Source of the DNA: Melastoma dodecandrum
Lineage: Eukaryota; Streptophyta; Magnoliopsida; Myrtales; Melastomataceae
DNA length: 64,000 nucleotides
NCBI GenBank assembly: GCA_029817715.1
Contig: JARUPY010000083.1
Span: 1,798,001-1,862,000 of the forward strand
Direction: 5' to 3'
Both the position numbers and the translations under genes were made by a program. Positions 48,893 through 62,165 of this stretch are shown in pieces. The notes under the pieces were generated by a model, which had not been told where the DNA came from, did not search any database, and was given only the letters and a program-made list of their open reading frames with translations. The stretch's first letter is position 1. Each line of letters starts with the position of its first letter.

Positions 48893-49546
48893 TGATGAGC
48901 TACCAGCCACGGAAATGGAAAAAGACAACAATGAAGGCGAAACGAAATGCGAGGAAACGACGTAAACCAAACCAAAGTAAACAAACGAACGAGATAAAAC
49001 TCGGACTGCCACCGGATACAATTGAAGCACCACCAGGACTGTCACGAGGGTTGAACGCCTCACAACCGGATACAGAAACACCACCGATTATGGTTATACT
49101 AGGATAAACTCTCGCCACGCTTGGAATCCACCAAACGATAAGAGAAGTTGCGCAAAGTGCATGAAAGAACTTGACGATTGCCAAATTTAGGTAAAAAGTT
49201 CAAAAGTTTATGTCTAAACCTAAACACAAGAGTCTTATTTATAGAAGAGTTAGAGTGGGCTAACTCTAAATCCCAATTAAGCCCAAAATAGATAAAACCA
49301 AAAGCAAATTTAAAATAAGTCCAACTTTCTTAATTTAAAGAGTCTGGGCCGGAGTCGGCTAGGCCTGTCTTGAAGTGTTGTCGAGCTTCCGATCTCGACC
49401 TTCCCTTGAGCGACTTGACGCCTACTCTCGAGACGAACTCTGCCTTCTCTAGTTGACGAATCAATTTGATCACTTCAGCACCGTGAAGGTACTTCCCATC
49501 ACGAGTGCTCCTCTCGACTTGGCCTTGTTCGACCCAACTCGCATAA
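48893..49546 (-). repeat. 5' LTR of the gypsy element
   Basis: 654 bases, ends TGATGAG and CGCATAA on the plus strand; each end has one change from the perfect inverted termini of the other LTR. Confidence 0.9.
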
Positions 49547-49551
49547 CTACT

Positions 49552-50000
49552 TCTCCTTGAGTACTTCAGCTAGCTCAAGTGTCTCCACTTGTGTTGTCAC
49601 CGTCTATCTCGGGCGCCGCTGCCATGAGTATTCTTCTTCAAGTCCCTCAATAGTTGCCACTTGCTTATTCGAGCACTTAGTAGTGTTCATAAGGTTCTCG
49701 AGCAAAATATTCATCTCGAACATCTAATAATTTCTCGAGATCACACTTTCATTCCAACTGAAGTTGCAATCTCATCTCGAGTTCAATTATCTCGTTTGAA
49801 ATACTCCACTCGAGTTGCTTTCATTCCGAGTATTGTCTCAATCTCATCTCAAAGTTCCTTTGTCTCCAGGTGAGATCTTCTACTCGAATCCTCGATACCT
49901 ACGGCGTGAGTTCTCTTAATCTCGAGTTACCCTGCGGTGTCTCTAAAGCTTACGAATACTTGTCTCGACATCAACTTTTCTTAAATGAAATGAATGCCTC
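49552..50000. other. CTCGAG-rich repeat-like sequence next to the gypsy element
   Basis: The stretch repeats CTCGAG/TCTCGA motifs, like the interior of the gypsy element, but no pol or gag motif could be read on either strand. It may be another decayed element into which the gypsy inserted. Confidence 0.35.
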
Positions 50001-50680
50001 GAACAAACCCAATCTCTCTGTGTATACAGAGTGCAAAAAATGCCGATGAAAAATTCACACCCTGTCTTTTACATAAGCTGATGATGGACACATAAAACGG
50101 GTGGGTGATGCTGACTGATATCGCCTCACAAAAGCTGCTGCTAGACATTGTGTGCGATCTACTACTACTGCCGGTTTCAATGAGGTCGGTTTTACCTGAC
50201 GTTGTGGAAAGTCCAGTCCATTCGTGATCGGCGACTCATCTCAGATACGAAACGTCGGTCCAAAATGGAAGAAAAGTCAGGAAACCAAACCTTTTTTTTT
50301 TTTGGGTGAAATCCTCCAACAAAAACATAAAAAAAGATGTGAGTGTGAACTTCCCGGTCAAACCGAGTGGCCGAATTTTTACGACCAAACATTCCAAAAG
50401 GAAGGAGGCTCCCCAAACATTCACGGGTCCACCCTCCGTTCCATTCATTCATGAGAAAAAAAGGGGGGGGGGGATGTATATTTAAAGTATATGATCGAGC
50501 AATTGATTATTTAATAAGAGTTATATATATATATTATTATTATATATTAAGGTGGGAATTTGACTAGTAAGTGGGGCCTTGAATTCCTCGTAATTATTGT
50601 TTTTGTCGGCTTTCACATGATTTAGTCCCAAGGAACTTTCAGCCCCCTCCCCCCCCCCCTCCTTCAATATGCTTACTCTT
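50001..50680. other. Probable ABCG upstream region, low-complexity runs
   Basis: No gene. Notable runs are T(12) at about 50289, G(10) near 50465, and a C-rich run near 50650-50665. Confidence 0.45.
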
Positions 50681-50682
50681 CA

Positions 50683-50706
50683 TGTATATATATATATATA
50701 TATATG
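50683..50706 (+). promoter_or_regulatory. (TA)n run, possible TATA region of the ABCG gene
   Basis: GTATATATATATATATATATA begins about 115 bases upstream of the first possible start codon, at a spacing suitable for a TATA box plus a short 5' UTR. It is also simply a microsatellite. Confidence 0.4.
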
Positions 50707-50799
50707 TAAATGGATGGGTTGCCATTTATAGCAGGAAAGAGAAGCTGCCATACTCTCAATATTCAACTTCTCTAAATATCCTACTTGTGTCTCCCGATA

Positions 50800-53700
50800 A
50801 TGGATGCCGCGGCTTCATTACCTGCTGCTGCTACAGCCAATGTGCCGAGGTGGTCACCCAGCCCGACAAGGTCCCCGGCCCCTCTCGGGGGGCCGTCCTT
50901 ATGTCGGTTCTAATGATGGAGATGACGATTTAGAGATGCAAAGCCTCTCTTCTGATTCCTCCACACGACATATCTTCCCCTTCAGTTTCAATCATCAACA
51001 CGACGACGACGACGACGATCGTGTCGGCCTTGGATTGAACACGAGAACCGAATTCCATCCTGCTGAGAGTGATGAGCGCAACATGTCGAGAAGGGAATCA
51101 ACAGGCGGTGTTTACTTGACGTGGGAGGACTTGTCAGTGACCGTACCCGGCAAGAAGGAGAAGGGTCCCCGGCCCATCTTGCAGGGGACGACAGGGTTCG
51201 CAGAGCCGGGGAGGGTTCTGGCGATCATGGGCCCTTCTGGCTCTGGCAAGTCAACTCTTCTTGATGCACTCGCAGGTATGCATCATGGTTTCACGTTACA
51301 ATGTTCCAGCCACGGTGAATAATTTGGCACACCCTGGAAAACAACCTGCATAACTCCTTCATGTTTTGAGGCTGATTATATTACCTAAATTCTGGCTAGG
51401 CTTACTTTCTTTTTCCTCAATTTGAGGAAAATCTAATGATATTTGAGCGTAAAGCAGAGAGTAAACTCTTGCTAAGTTGAATTTAAACTTGTCTCGTGAA
51501 CTCGGGAATTAGTCTATCCTTTTCAGGACGACGCCATCACACCGTTCGGATTCTCCGAATTTTCTATTAGAAGAAGTGGCTATGTGTTTTTTCAATTTAC
51601 AAATGCATTGTCAAGCATATGGCTTTGTTGAGATGAGATAAGTAAATTACTCTGCAAATGCTTAGAAAAAAATGACAAGAAAGTTTCTCGGGATCCTTTG
51701 TTAGATATAGATATACATTCCCCAAGTCTTGAGATGAAAATGATAAAAGGAAATGGGGATGATGAGCTTTTGGGGTTAATCGTGGGGCGTCGATGCAGGA
51801 AGATTGAGCTCCGGAACAAGACAGAGCGGCATAATCATGGTCAATGGCCGCCAACAACGCCTCTCTTTCGGAGTTTCTGTAAGAACGTTGTCTCTTTCGT
51901 TACAACATATGTTTTGTTTATCTAGGAGATGACAAAGTAGGGACATCCTTTTCATATGACAAACATTTCTGTGCTGTTAGGCATACGTGACCCAAGATGA
52001 TACCCTCATGACAACATTGACCGTACGTGAAGCCATCTGCTACTCGGCCCAGCTCCAGTTGCCTGATTCCATGCCCATATCTGAGAAAAGGGAGCGTGCT
52101 GAGGCCACCATCCGTGAGATGGGGCTTCAGGAGGCAATGGATACCAGGATTGGAGGTTGGAGCATCAAGGGCCTGAGTGGTGGACAGAAGCGTAGAGTCA
52201 GCATCTGCATTGAGATCCTAACACATCCCAAGCTTCTTTTCCTCGACGAGCCCACCAGTGGTCTGGACAGTGCCGCTTCTTACCATGTGATGAGCCGGAT
52301 CGTCGGGATAGCACAGCGCAATGCCAGGACGGTGATCGCGTCCATACATCAGCCCAGCAGCGAAGTCTTTGATCTCTTTCACCATTTGTGCCTTCTCTCC
52401 TCTGGAAGGACTGTCTATTTCGGCCCAACCTCCACGGCTGAACAGGTACGTCCTTTATGCATGGGTTGCTTTGCTCTGCTGTTGATGGCTTTTGTTTTAA
52501 ATTGGGTAAAATCAAATAAACCTGAAATGTGTTGTTTTTTGTAGTTCTTTGCTGCAAATGGTTTCCCCTGCCCAACTCTCAGGAGTCCGTCCGAGCACTA
52601 CCTTCAGACCATCAACCAGGACTTTGATTCTGTTAGTCTGCAATCTTTCTTGAATTGCTGTCATCCCAGATACTCCCTATTCATGCCCATGTAAACAAAT
52701 TCGTCGTGCAGGACATTGAACATGGTGGCCGAGAAATAAGTGCCAAAGTTGCGATTGACATGCTTGTCAAATCGTATGAGTCATCGCGAATCTCCGAGGA
52801 AGTTCGTCAGCGGGTGTCCAAGATCAACAATCAGGTAAAAATATATGTATATGGCGAGACTATGTTCCGGGAATTGAAGTGTCTTCTCCACCTAATATAA
52901 GGCTTGTAAATTTGCTAGAGTGAGAGAATTTCGGAGAGGAGAGGCGGCCAAGCAGGCTTCCTGACACAGAGCCAGGTTCTAACCAGAAGATCCTTCATCA
53001 ACATGTACCGCAATTTGGGCTATTACTGGCTTCGTTTTGCTATTTACATTGCGCTATGTCTCTGTGTTGGGACGATCTTTCATGACATTGGACTAACCTA
53101 CGGCTCCATTCAGGTTATTTCATGATGCCAACTTTTCATAAAGGATTACAGATGTAAAATCTTCTACATCGGAAAATAATCTCTGTTTCTCTAATCCAAT
53201 GTGATGCAGGCAAGAGGGTCAATGCTAATGTTTGTCGCAGCATTCCTCACTTTCATGGCGATCGGCGGATTCCCTTCCTTTGTCGAAGATATGAAGGCAA
53301 GTTCTCCCCTTTCTACAATGTTCTTATTCCATGTTTTATGGCTATCGAGATTGACACGGCTTTTTCATATTTTCCAGATCTTTGGAAGGGAAAGATTGAA
53401 CGGACACTACGGTGTGGGGGCTTTTGTAGTCGGAAACTCTCTCTCATCGATGCCGTTCCTTTTTATCATCTCTATCATCCCGGGTGCCATCGCCTACTAC
53501 TTGGTAGGACTGCAGAGGAGCTTCGAGAACTTCGCCTATTTCGCTTTGCTGCTCTTCGTTTGCATGATGCTAGTGGAAAGCCTGATGATGATTGTAGCGA
53601 GCATAGTGCCGGACTTCCTGATGGGAATAATAACCGGGGCTGGGATCCAGGGAGTCATGATGCTAAACGGAGGGTTCTTTCGGTTACCAAATGACCTTCC

Positions 53701-53974
53701 GAAGCCATTTTGGAGGTATCCCATGTATTACATCGCGTTCCACAAGTACGCGAACCAAGGTTTCTACAAGAACGAGTTCTTGGGGCTGAGTTTTCCCGGA
53801 GAAGTAGCCGGAGTTGGGGAGAGCAGGATAAGCGGGGAGCAGGTGCTGAGGAACTTCTGGGAGATGGAGATGGGATATTCAAAGTGGGTTGATCTTGGGA
53901 TATTGTTGGGGATGGTGGTTTTCTACAGGCTCATCTTCTTTGGAGTTGTTAAGTTGAAGGAGAAGATGAAATGA
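50800..53974 (+). CDS. ABCG (white-brown complex) half-size ABC transporter, probably defective as written
   Basis: Recognised exons: 50800-51275, 51981-52445, 52545-52631, 52712-52834, 52919-53113, 53210-53296 and 53378-53974 (stop TGA). It is a half transporter with the ABC domain first and the membrane domain after it. Seen are Walker [10 protein letters not shown] (about 51230), Q-loop YVTQDD (51984), signature LSGGQKRR (52173), Walker [13 protein letters not shown] (about 52232), H-loop [10 protein letters not shown] (about 52340), and an ABC2-type membrane domain with the [11 protein letters not shown] and [11 protein letters not shown] blocks. ABCG half transporters dimerise and export lipids, cuticle or suberin precursors, or hormones. 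Two problems: exon 1 ends in phase 1 while the next recognisable exon starts in phase 0, and the usual exon between them (about 25-30 residues with a VNG motif) is not visible in 51276-51980; and in exon 1 a G-run shifts the frame relative to the start at 50800. A second ATG at 50804 is in the downstream frame. Confidence 0.85.
53297..53377 (+). other. GC-AG intron in the ABCG gene
   Basis: The donor reads ATGAAG|GCAAGT and the acceptor TTTTCCAG|ATCTTT. Splicing here restores the family-typical [15 protein letters not shown] junction in phase. GC donors with a strong AG|GCAAGT context are the main accepted exception to GT-AG. Confidence 0.85.
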
Positions 53975-54349
53975 AGGACTGTACTAAATCTCAGTTTTGA
54001 CCGTGTAATTCATTCATTACTTGGTCGTTTAAATGAAGAAGGCATTGAGAGCGATGAGATGTAAGAAAATATAGAAAAATGTGTGCAATGTAATTAATTC
54101 TCGATGATATTAAAAAGGACAGCACAAAGTTATCCAGGAACTAATATATTTTTCTCATCTCCGTTGAATATCCTTGTTATACATTACATTTCTCAAATCA
54201 ATCAAGAAAATTTAGTTAATTAAAAAAACATGCATAAAAAATTTGACAAAAATATGATGACCGTTAATGTAATTTTTTCTGATGCATGTTACTTAGTCCT
54301 TAAACTATTTTGTTAATTTTTCATAAAACTATTTAGTCCGTAAACTATT

Positions 54350-54860
54350 TAGGTCCAGCTCCAGTTGCCTGGTTCCATGTCAATATATGAGAAAAGGAAT
54401 GTGTCTGTCTGTGCCTCCGTCCGAGACAGAGGGTCGGAGCAACAAGGGTCTGAGCAGAGGCCAGAAACAGAGGGTCATAATCTGCATCCAGATTTCCTCT
54501 CACATATCCCAAGCTTCTCTTCCTCGATGAGCCCACCAGCGGCCTGGACAACGCTGCGTCCTACCATGTCACTACCCAGATTGTTAGGTTAGCGCAGCAT
54601 TATAAGAGGACTATAATCGTGTCTATACATCAGCCCAGTAGCGAATGATCTCTTCCATAATCTACGCCTGCTATCTTTGGGGAGGACTGTCTATTTCGGT
54701 CCCATCTCCAAGGCAGAACGTGTACATTTGCTTCAATCTGCATCAAATAGCTATTGTCTTAAATTGGGAGCTGTGAAAATTAAATGTGCCATTTTGTAGT
54801 TCATCGCTTCAAATGGCTTGCCCTGCCTGAGAATGCGAAGTCCATAGGAGCACTATCTAT
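54350..54860 (+). pseudogene. Decayed fragment of a second ABCG transporter
   Basis: The nucleotide sequence parallels ABCG exons 3 and 4 just upstream: LQLPGSMSIYEKR at about 54360, then SQIPSFSSSMSPPAAW-like frames from CTTCCTCGATGAGCCCACCAGC (Walker B region), then TACATCAGCCCAGTAGCGAA (H-loop region), GGAGGACTGTCTATTTCGG, an intron, and TTCATCGCTTCAAATGGC (exon 4 start). Frames are broken repeatedly. Both the exon order and one intron are kept, so it came from a genomic (not reverse-transcribed) duplication. The rest of the copy is absent. Confidence 0.82.
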
Positions 54861-55004
54861 AGAGATGCACGAACCCATAATCTGTCTCAGATTTGTGCCG
54901 ATAAAAAACAAACAGTACTTCGACTATATCAAAACAACCAAGCACTGCAACTCCAATTACCATATAGATATATATTCGATCTCCTCTCGATACCAACCAA
55001 ATCA

Positions 55005-57950
55005 GGTAATATCAACCGCAAGAAAAAGATAAGAGACACATAACAATTTTACATGGAAAACCTTTCGACGCGAAAGGAAAAATCGTGGAATTGAAGTCCA
55101 TCAAAATCTCCACTATCAACAATAATGGATTACACGAGAAGTTTTCTTATCTAATCAAACTAGAGTATAAACATCGAGCAACTCAATCTCAGCTTACTCT
55201 AACGTTAACCATCATCGCTCAAACATGAATTACAACCCAAACACAAAGAAAATGAAACTTTTCCTTCATGAACACCACAAAATCGACAAAGAAAACAATG
55301 ATATCTCACGACGATTCAACTATCAATATGAAGAGCAAGTCGTGAGGTCGATACTGTGAAGTTTCTTTGAGAACAAATAATGATCAAACTTCCATCCGAC
55401 AATCCCATTTTCTTCTCTTTTCTTTCTTTGGGCTCTTTTCCCTCTCGTTCCTTTTCTCCAACACAAGCTTATGTGGCATTATAATCCTACATTTTCATTT
55501 TTAATTTCATAAGGCTAGGCCAACATGTGCTTGATAAACTCAACAAACCCATCAAGTCCATGTGAGAGACCCGATAAAAAATATAAGCTTCATTGTAGAT
55601 AATGTCTTTGTCATCATATCCAGTGCATTCTCATCGGTAAGGAACTTCTCAAGTCGCACTGTATTAATCTCTAGCTCATTCCGAATCCAATGATATGGGA
55701 CATCAATATGCTTCGACCGTGAGTGAAATGTCGAGTTCTTGCCGAGATGGATAACACTCTAACTATCACTATGAAAAAAATAACTCTCTTGCTCAATATC
55801 TAGCTCAAGTAAGAACCTCTTCAACCATATCAATTCTTTACCCGATTCGGTGATATCAATGTATTTTGCCTCCGTGGAAAATGAAGCTTCACATTTCTAC
55901 AATCTAGACTGCCATGACCATGATTCCTCTGAAAAAGTCATCAAGTAGCCCGACGTAGATTTTCTCGAATCCACATCACCAACCATGTCCATATATGCAT
56001 AACTAAGACTAGCTCATGAATGCCAAAAGTAAGTAAAATCGAGAACTACCTTTTAGATACCTCATACTTGAAATTTAACTATGTATTCTATCCCTATCCA
56101 TTGAATGACAATGAGAAGTACTCAACTTGAAATGACTCCCAAGTGTAGCACTCACTGTTTTTTATCCATTCATATTGAATGGATGCAACATGGGCTAGGC
56201 CAACATGGGCTTGAGAAACCCAACAAATCTCTCCGTCAAGTCCATGTGGGAGAATAGACCATGCCAGCTTGGTCTTGATAAAATATGAACTTCATTGTAT
56301 GATAAAATATGAACTTCATTGTAGACAATGTCTTTGTCATTATATCTAATACATTCTCATCGATATGTATCTTCTCAAGTCGCAATGTCTTCATCTCTAG
56401 CTCATTCCGAATTGAATGATATCCGACATCAATATGCTTCGACCTTGAGTGAAAGGTCGAGTTATTGTTGAGATGGATAACTTTCTGACTGTCATTACGA
56501 AGAAAATAATTCTCTTGGTCAATATATAGCTCAAGGAAGAACCTCTTCAGTCATATCAATTCTTTACCCGCTTCGGTGAATGCGCTCTACCTCTGTGGAA
56601 CAAAAGGTACACATTTATGCAATATGGACTTTCATGACATTGTTCCCCCTAAAAAAGTAATCAAATAGCCCGACGTAGATTTTTTCGAATCAACAATGCC
56701 AACCATGTCTTCATCTGCATAAATAACTAAGATTGACTCAAAATGCCAAAGCATAAGTAAAATCAAGAAGTACCTTTTAGATACCTCATAGTCCACTTAA
56801 GTGCCATCCAATGCCCTTTTAAAGGATCTGAGAGAATCGATTCATATGGCAAGTGCATGAGCAATATCCGGTGTAAACACTGTAGCATGCATCAAATTGC
56901 CATGATCGAAGCATAAGAAATTTACCTATGTATTCTATCCACATCCGTTCAAAGGACAATGAGAAGTATTCAACTTGAAATGACTCCCAAGTGAAGCACT
57001 CATTGTTTTGCATCCATTCATATTGAATCTCTACGCAATCTTTTCAACATATCTCTCCCGAGATAATCAAAATTCCCTCTCTTCATGTTACATGCAATCC
57101 TCATACCAAGTATTTGCTTAGTTAAACCCAAGTTTTTCAATGCAAAAGACTTGTTCAAATCTACTTTTAAAAATAAAATATTTGCATTATCATATCCAAC
57201 AATCAACATATCATCCACATACAGAAAGAGAATGAAAAAATCATTAGAGCAAACTGCTTCACATAAACACATTAATCAAAATGTCTTGTCATACCCACGG
57301 TTAGTCATAAAGGAGTCAAAATTTCTATATCATTGTCTCAATAGTCTTGACATCATCTTCTCAAGCCTTATTCCATGTTTTCGACAATAATGCCCAAACG
57401 GACCTCGGTACTCATTGCCATTATATGCTCGAACACATTTTAACATTTTGCCAGTCTGTCTCTAAACTGAAGCATGAAAACACTTGAAAACATCGAGCAC
57501 CTGATCCTTAGATCTCAAGTAGCCCTACACTTCCTGAGAATGGTTATCAATAAATGTCACAAAATACAAAGCACCTCCAAGAGTTCTATCAGCCATAGAG
57601 CATACATTTGTGTGGATAAGATCAAACACATGTAGTCTTCTAGAATAATATGGCATGTGAAATGCAAATTTATGTAACTTGCCCTTAAGATAATCAATAC
57701 GAGTCTTATGAGATATATTGGATATCGAGGGTACCTTCTTCTTCATGAAGATGCCAAGCTCATTTTCACTCAAGTGACTAAGTCTGTTATGTCACTACTC
57801 ACAGGAGGAATCTTCAATGACATTGACCTCTCCCTTTATCAACTTGGCATAAGTCGTATATAGAGTGTTGGACTTCTTCCCATTAGCAACAATAGGGTTG
57901 TTTCTGCTCGACTTCCACCTTCCATTGCCAAAGATGCTTATCTCTTTTGT
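55005..57950 (-). mobile_element. Ty1/copia retrotransposon remnant
   Basis: On minus: integrase-like residues at 57773-57525 (FDLIHTNVCSMADRTLGGAL, YFVTFIDNHSQEV), the RT block at 57272-57018 (FILFLYVDDMLIVGYDN, KNLGLTKQILGMRI), and RNase H/C-terminal sequence down to about 55600, where HIDV-type residues can be read. An LTR-like, AT-rich part follows at 55005-55510. Most of it is broken by stops. An internal duplication is described separately. Confidence 0.75.
55513..57030 (-). repeat. Internal tandem duplication in the copia remnant
   Basis: 55513-56180 and 56192-57030 are copies of one another: both start with GGCTAGGCCAACATG and both end with ATCCATTCATATTGAAT. The left copy lacks about 150 bases present in the right (around 56790-56940). 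Divergence is moderate throughout. Confidence 0.8.
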
Positions 57951-57954
57951 AAGC

Positions 57955-58550
57955 ATACTTTGATGTGTGCTCGGTAAGGCATGGCCTAGGACAGATCCTT
58001 GGGCGAAGCTCGTGAGGAAGCACGAGCAATCTAGTCATCGACGAAAAGGGAAGCTAGATAGTCGCTTACTTGAGTAAGATGGAAGCTGGGGCATGTCTGA
58101 CATGATCAGGGGCGTCAGAGCTTGCTTGCGGCAGAACATTGTGGCATGCGATTCTTGTACTTCCTCTAATGGACCAGGTAGAAGTAGATGACCTTTGGCT
58201 TGCTGCTGACGTGGCCAGAATGGGTGCGGACGACCCTTAATATGCTCTTACAGGTCGGAGCTGGTTTGCATGATGTACATTTATAAGTAACATGCATGCC
58301 CCATATCCACTATAAATAAGTGTTATAAAGAAGCGTGGGGAAGACGATTGTAAGATTGAGTAAAAATACAATATGTGCCGTGGCCGAAATCCTTTTTGTT
58401 CCTCGTGTCCATTGTGAGCATGCCCTTGTCCTTGCGAGCGTCCTTCGAGTGTGAGCGTAAGCGATACACGTGAGTACGTGAGCAAACACTGTGAGTCAGT
58501 GTGGGCAAAACTAAGAGGAATCTAAATGTGAGGGCTGGTCGCAATCTCTT
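57955..58550 (+). repeat. Candidate solo LTR with promoter-like layout
   Basis: The block runs from about TGATGTGTGCTCGG to about GTGTGGGCAAAACTA. It has a TATAAATA at 58311-58318 and, 50-70 bases later, the sequence GAGTAAAAATACAATATGTG then CCGTGGCCGAAATCC, the kind of R/U5 region seen in copia LTRs. No coding frame stands out, and I found no second copy in the window. The ends are not exact. Confidence 0.45.
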
Positions 58551-58559
58551 TTAATGTGA

Positions 58560-59480
58560 ACCAACTCTCTTTTATGGACTTGGATCTCTTCTTAAAAGCA
58601 TCATTCTTATTAAGATAAAGATAACTCCTATTTCGACTCCTTCCTCGTGTCTCTGTACCAAGTGTTTTAGTGCAGGGACTTTTATATTATAGATTATTTC
58701 ACGGGGATCACATTATTTGAAAAAAGGAGATCAAATTAAATTAATATTGAAAAATGAAATAAGTCATTATCATGCCGTGAAACCTTAAAGTTCCGAAATC
58801 GGAGTTAGGTGAGCGTCCGTCCTGGTCATAGGTGGAGGAGGAGGGGGAGATATATTAGAAAGGTTTGGACGATTGATGATGAAATGTTAGGGGGGGGGGG
58901 GGTGGGGTGGGGTGTTTGGGAGTTTGGATTTGATTTAGCATAAAATTAATCGGTTGGGTTGGTAGTCTTCCTTTCTATCTCTGAAAATCAAGCGATCACA
59001 TCTCCCCCCCGGTTGTTGTCGTGTTGTTGTTGTGGCGGTGCCTCTCTATATATTAGCCCTAACAAATCAAAATTACAATTTATGCATTTCGCCAGTCCCA
59101 TCCCAACTGTCCTGAGTTTGACCATCCCTCGCCAACCCTTTCACCGTCATCATCATCTTCAATAATACAAAATAAACCATCAATTTTCTCCCGACTTCGT
59201 CTCAGGAATTAGTTAAGATTTTCTCCGGTTTTTTTTTGTTTTGTTTTTCTTACATAAATAGGAAGGGGTCACCCACGAAGGGAGTGATCGATCCTGTAAT
59301 TAAAGGAAATACAAGAAATCCAAAATTAGGGATATTTGTTGTAGATAGTTTCTTACTAGAGATTTTTTATTACTTGACTGTCACCGGGATAAAATAAAAG
59401 CATCGATAATAAAAAAGACTCGCCTAAAAACCCCCCCTTCCCTTCCCTTACCAAAAAAAAAACACCCTTCCCTGCCCTTT
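58560..59480. other. Intergenic DNA upstream of DAHP synthase
   Basis: No gene recognised. A G-run of 12 followed by GGGG groups lies at about 58890-58912. The nearest 300 bases to the DAHP synthase gene are rich in C-runs and A-runs. Confidence 0.5.
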
Positions 59481-59487
59481 CTTATGT

Positions 59488-59494
59488 TATAAAA
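59488..59494 (+). promoter_or_regulatory. TATA box of the DAHP synthase gene
   Basis: TATAAAA 135 bases upstream of the start codon, followed by a CT-rich leader (CTCTCTCGCTCTCTCTCCC) typical of plant 5' UTRs. Confidence 0.6.
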
Positions 59495-59628
59495 GAACAC
59501 ACCATACGCCTAAACTACACCCGTCCCCCCACCAAACCAAACCAAATATTTTAAATAAGAGAAAAAAAAGAGAAGGGAGAGTAAGCTCGTTCGTCTCTCT
59601 CGCTCTCTCTCCCTTTCTTCCATCCAAC

Positions 59629-61673
<2,045 letters not shown>

Positions 61674-61700
61674 TTATTAGCAGATGTTGCTTTATATCTA

Positions 61701-61706
61701 AATAAA
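61701..61706 (+). terminator. Poly(A) signal of DAHP synthase
   Basis: AATAAA 28 bases past the stop codon. Confidence 0.5.
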
Positions 61707-61709
61707 AAG

Positions 61710-62165
61710 AGAGAGGAATCGTTCACCACTCCTCCTCAACTTTTTACTTTCTGTTTATTTGCTGTTCTAAATTAATAAGTGTCGAATGAACTCATGGTGT
61801 GGCCATAGCCAATTTCAATATATCGTTAGAAAAAAGTAACTACTTGTTGAATGTCAAGTCTTAGCTTCAAACATTTGAATCCCTAGAAGATTAGTTGCAT
61901 CTAATTTTGTTTTTCTTATAATAAATTCTTAATTATTATAGTGACTTCCAAATTGAAAAATTTCATATAGATATTTTATTTGTGTCCTCAAATCAAATAA
62001 TTTTTTATTAGATTGATTTATCTTATATTAAATATAACTTTTCAACCAAGTAAAAAAAACAGAAAAAAAACGCATTAAATTATTATATAATTTTTAATTT
62101 AAAACTAATTATAAAAGTTGAAAACACTTGAATAAGTAAAAAAATAATGGAGGAGGTTATTGTGC
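61710..62165. other. AT-rich intergenic DNA
   Basis: Nothing recognised on either strand. Confidence 0.5.

Larger units (their letters stand above)
43807..49551 (-). mobile_element. Ty3/gypsy LTR retrotransposon, complete structure but decayed coding region
   Basis: Two LTRs (43812-44474 and 48893-49546) enclose about 4.4 kb. On the minus strand the order is 5' LTR, primer-binding site, gag with zinc knuckle, protease, reverse transcriptase, RNase H, integrase, polypurine tract, 3' LTR, the gypsy order. Flanks GTACT (left) and CTACT (right) match at four of five positions, a plausible decayed 5-bp target duplication. The LTRs differ at roughly one position in eight by eye, so the insertion is old. 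Stops and frame changes break every domain. The pol C-terminus reads [11 protein letters not shown], stop, then LRTNLFQQREND, and runs into the LTR with no chromodomain that I can see. Confidence 0.92.
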
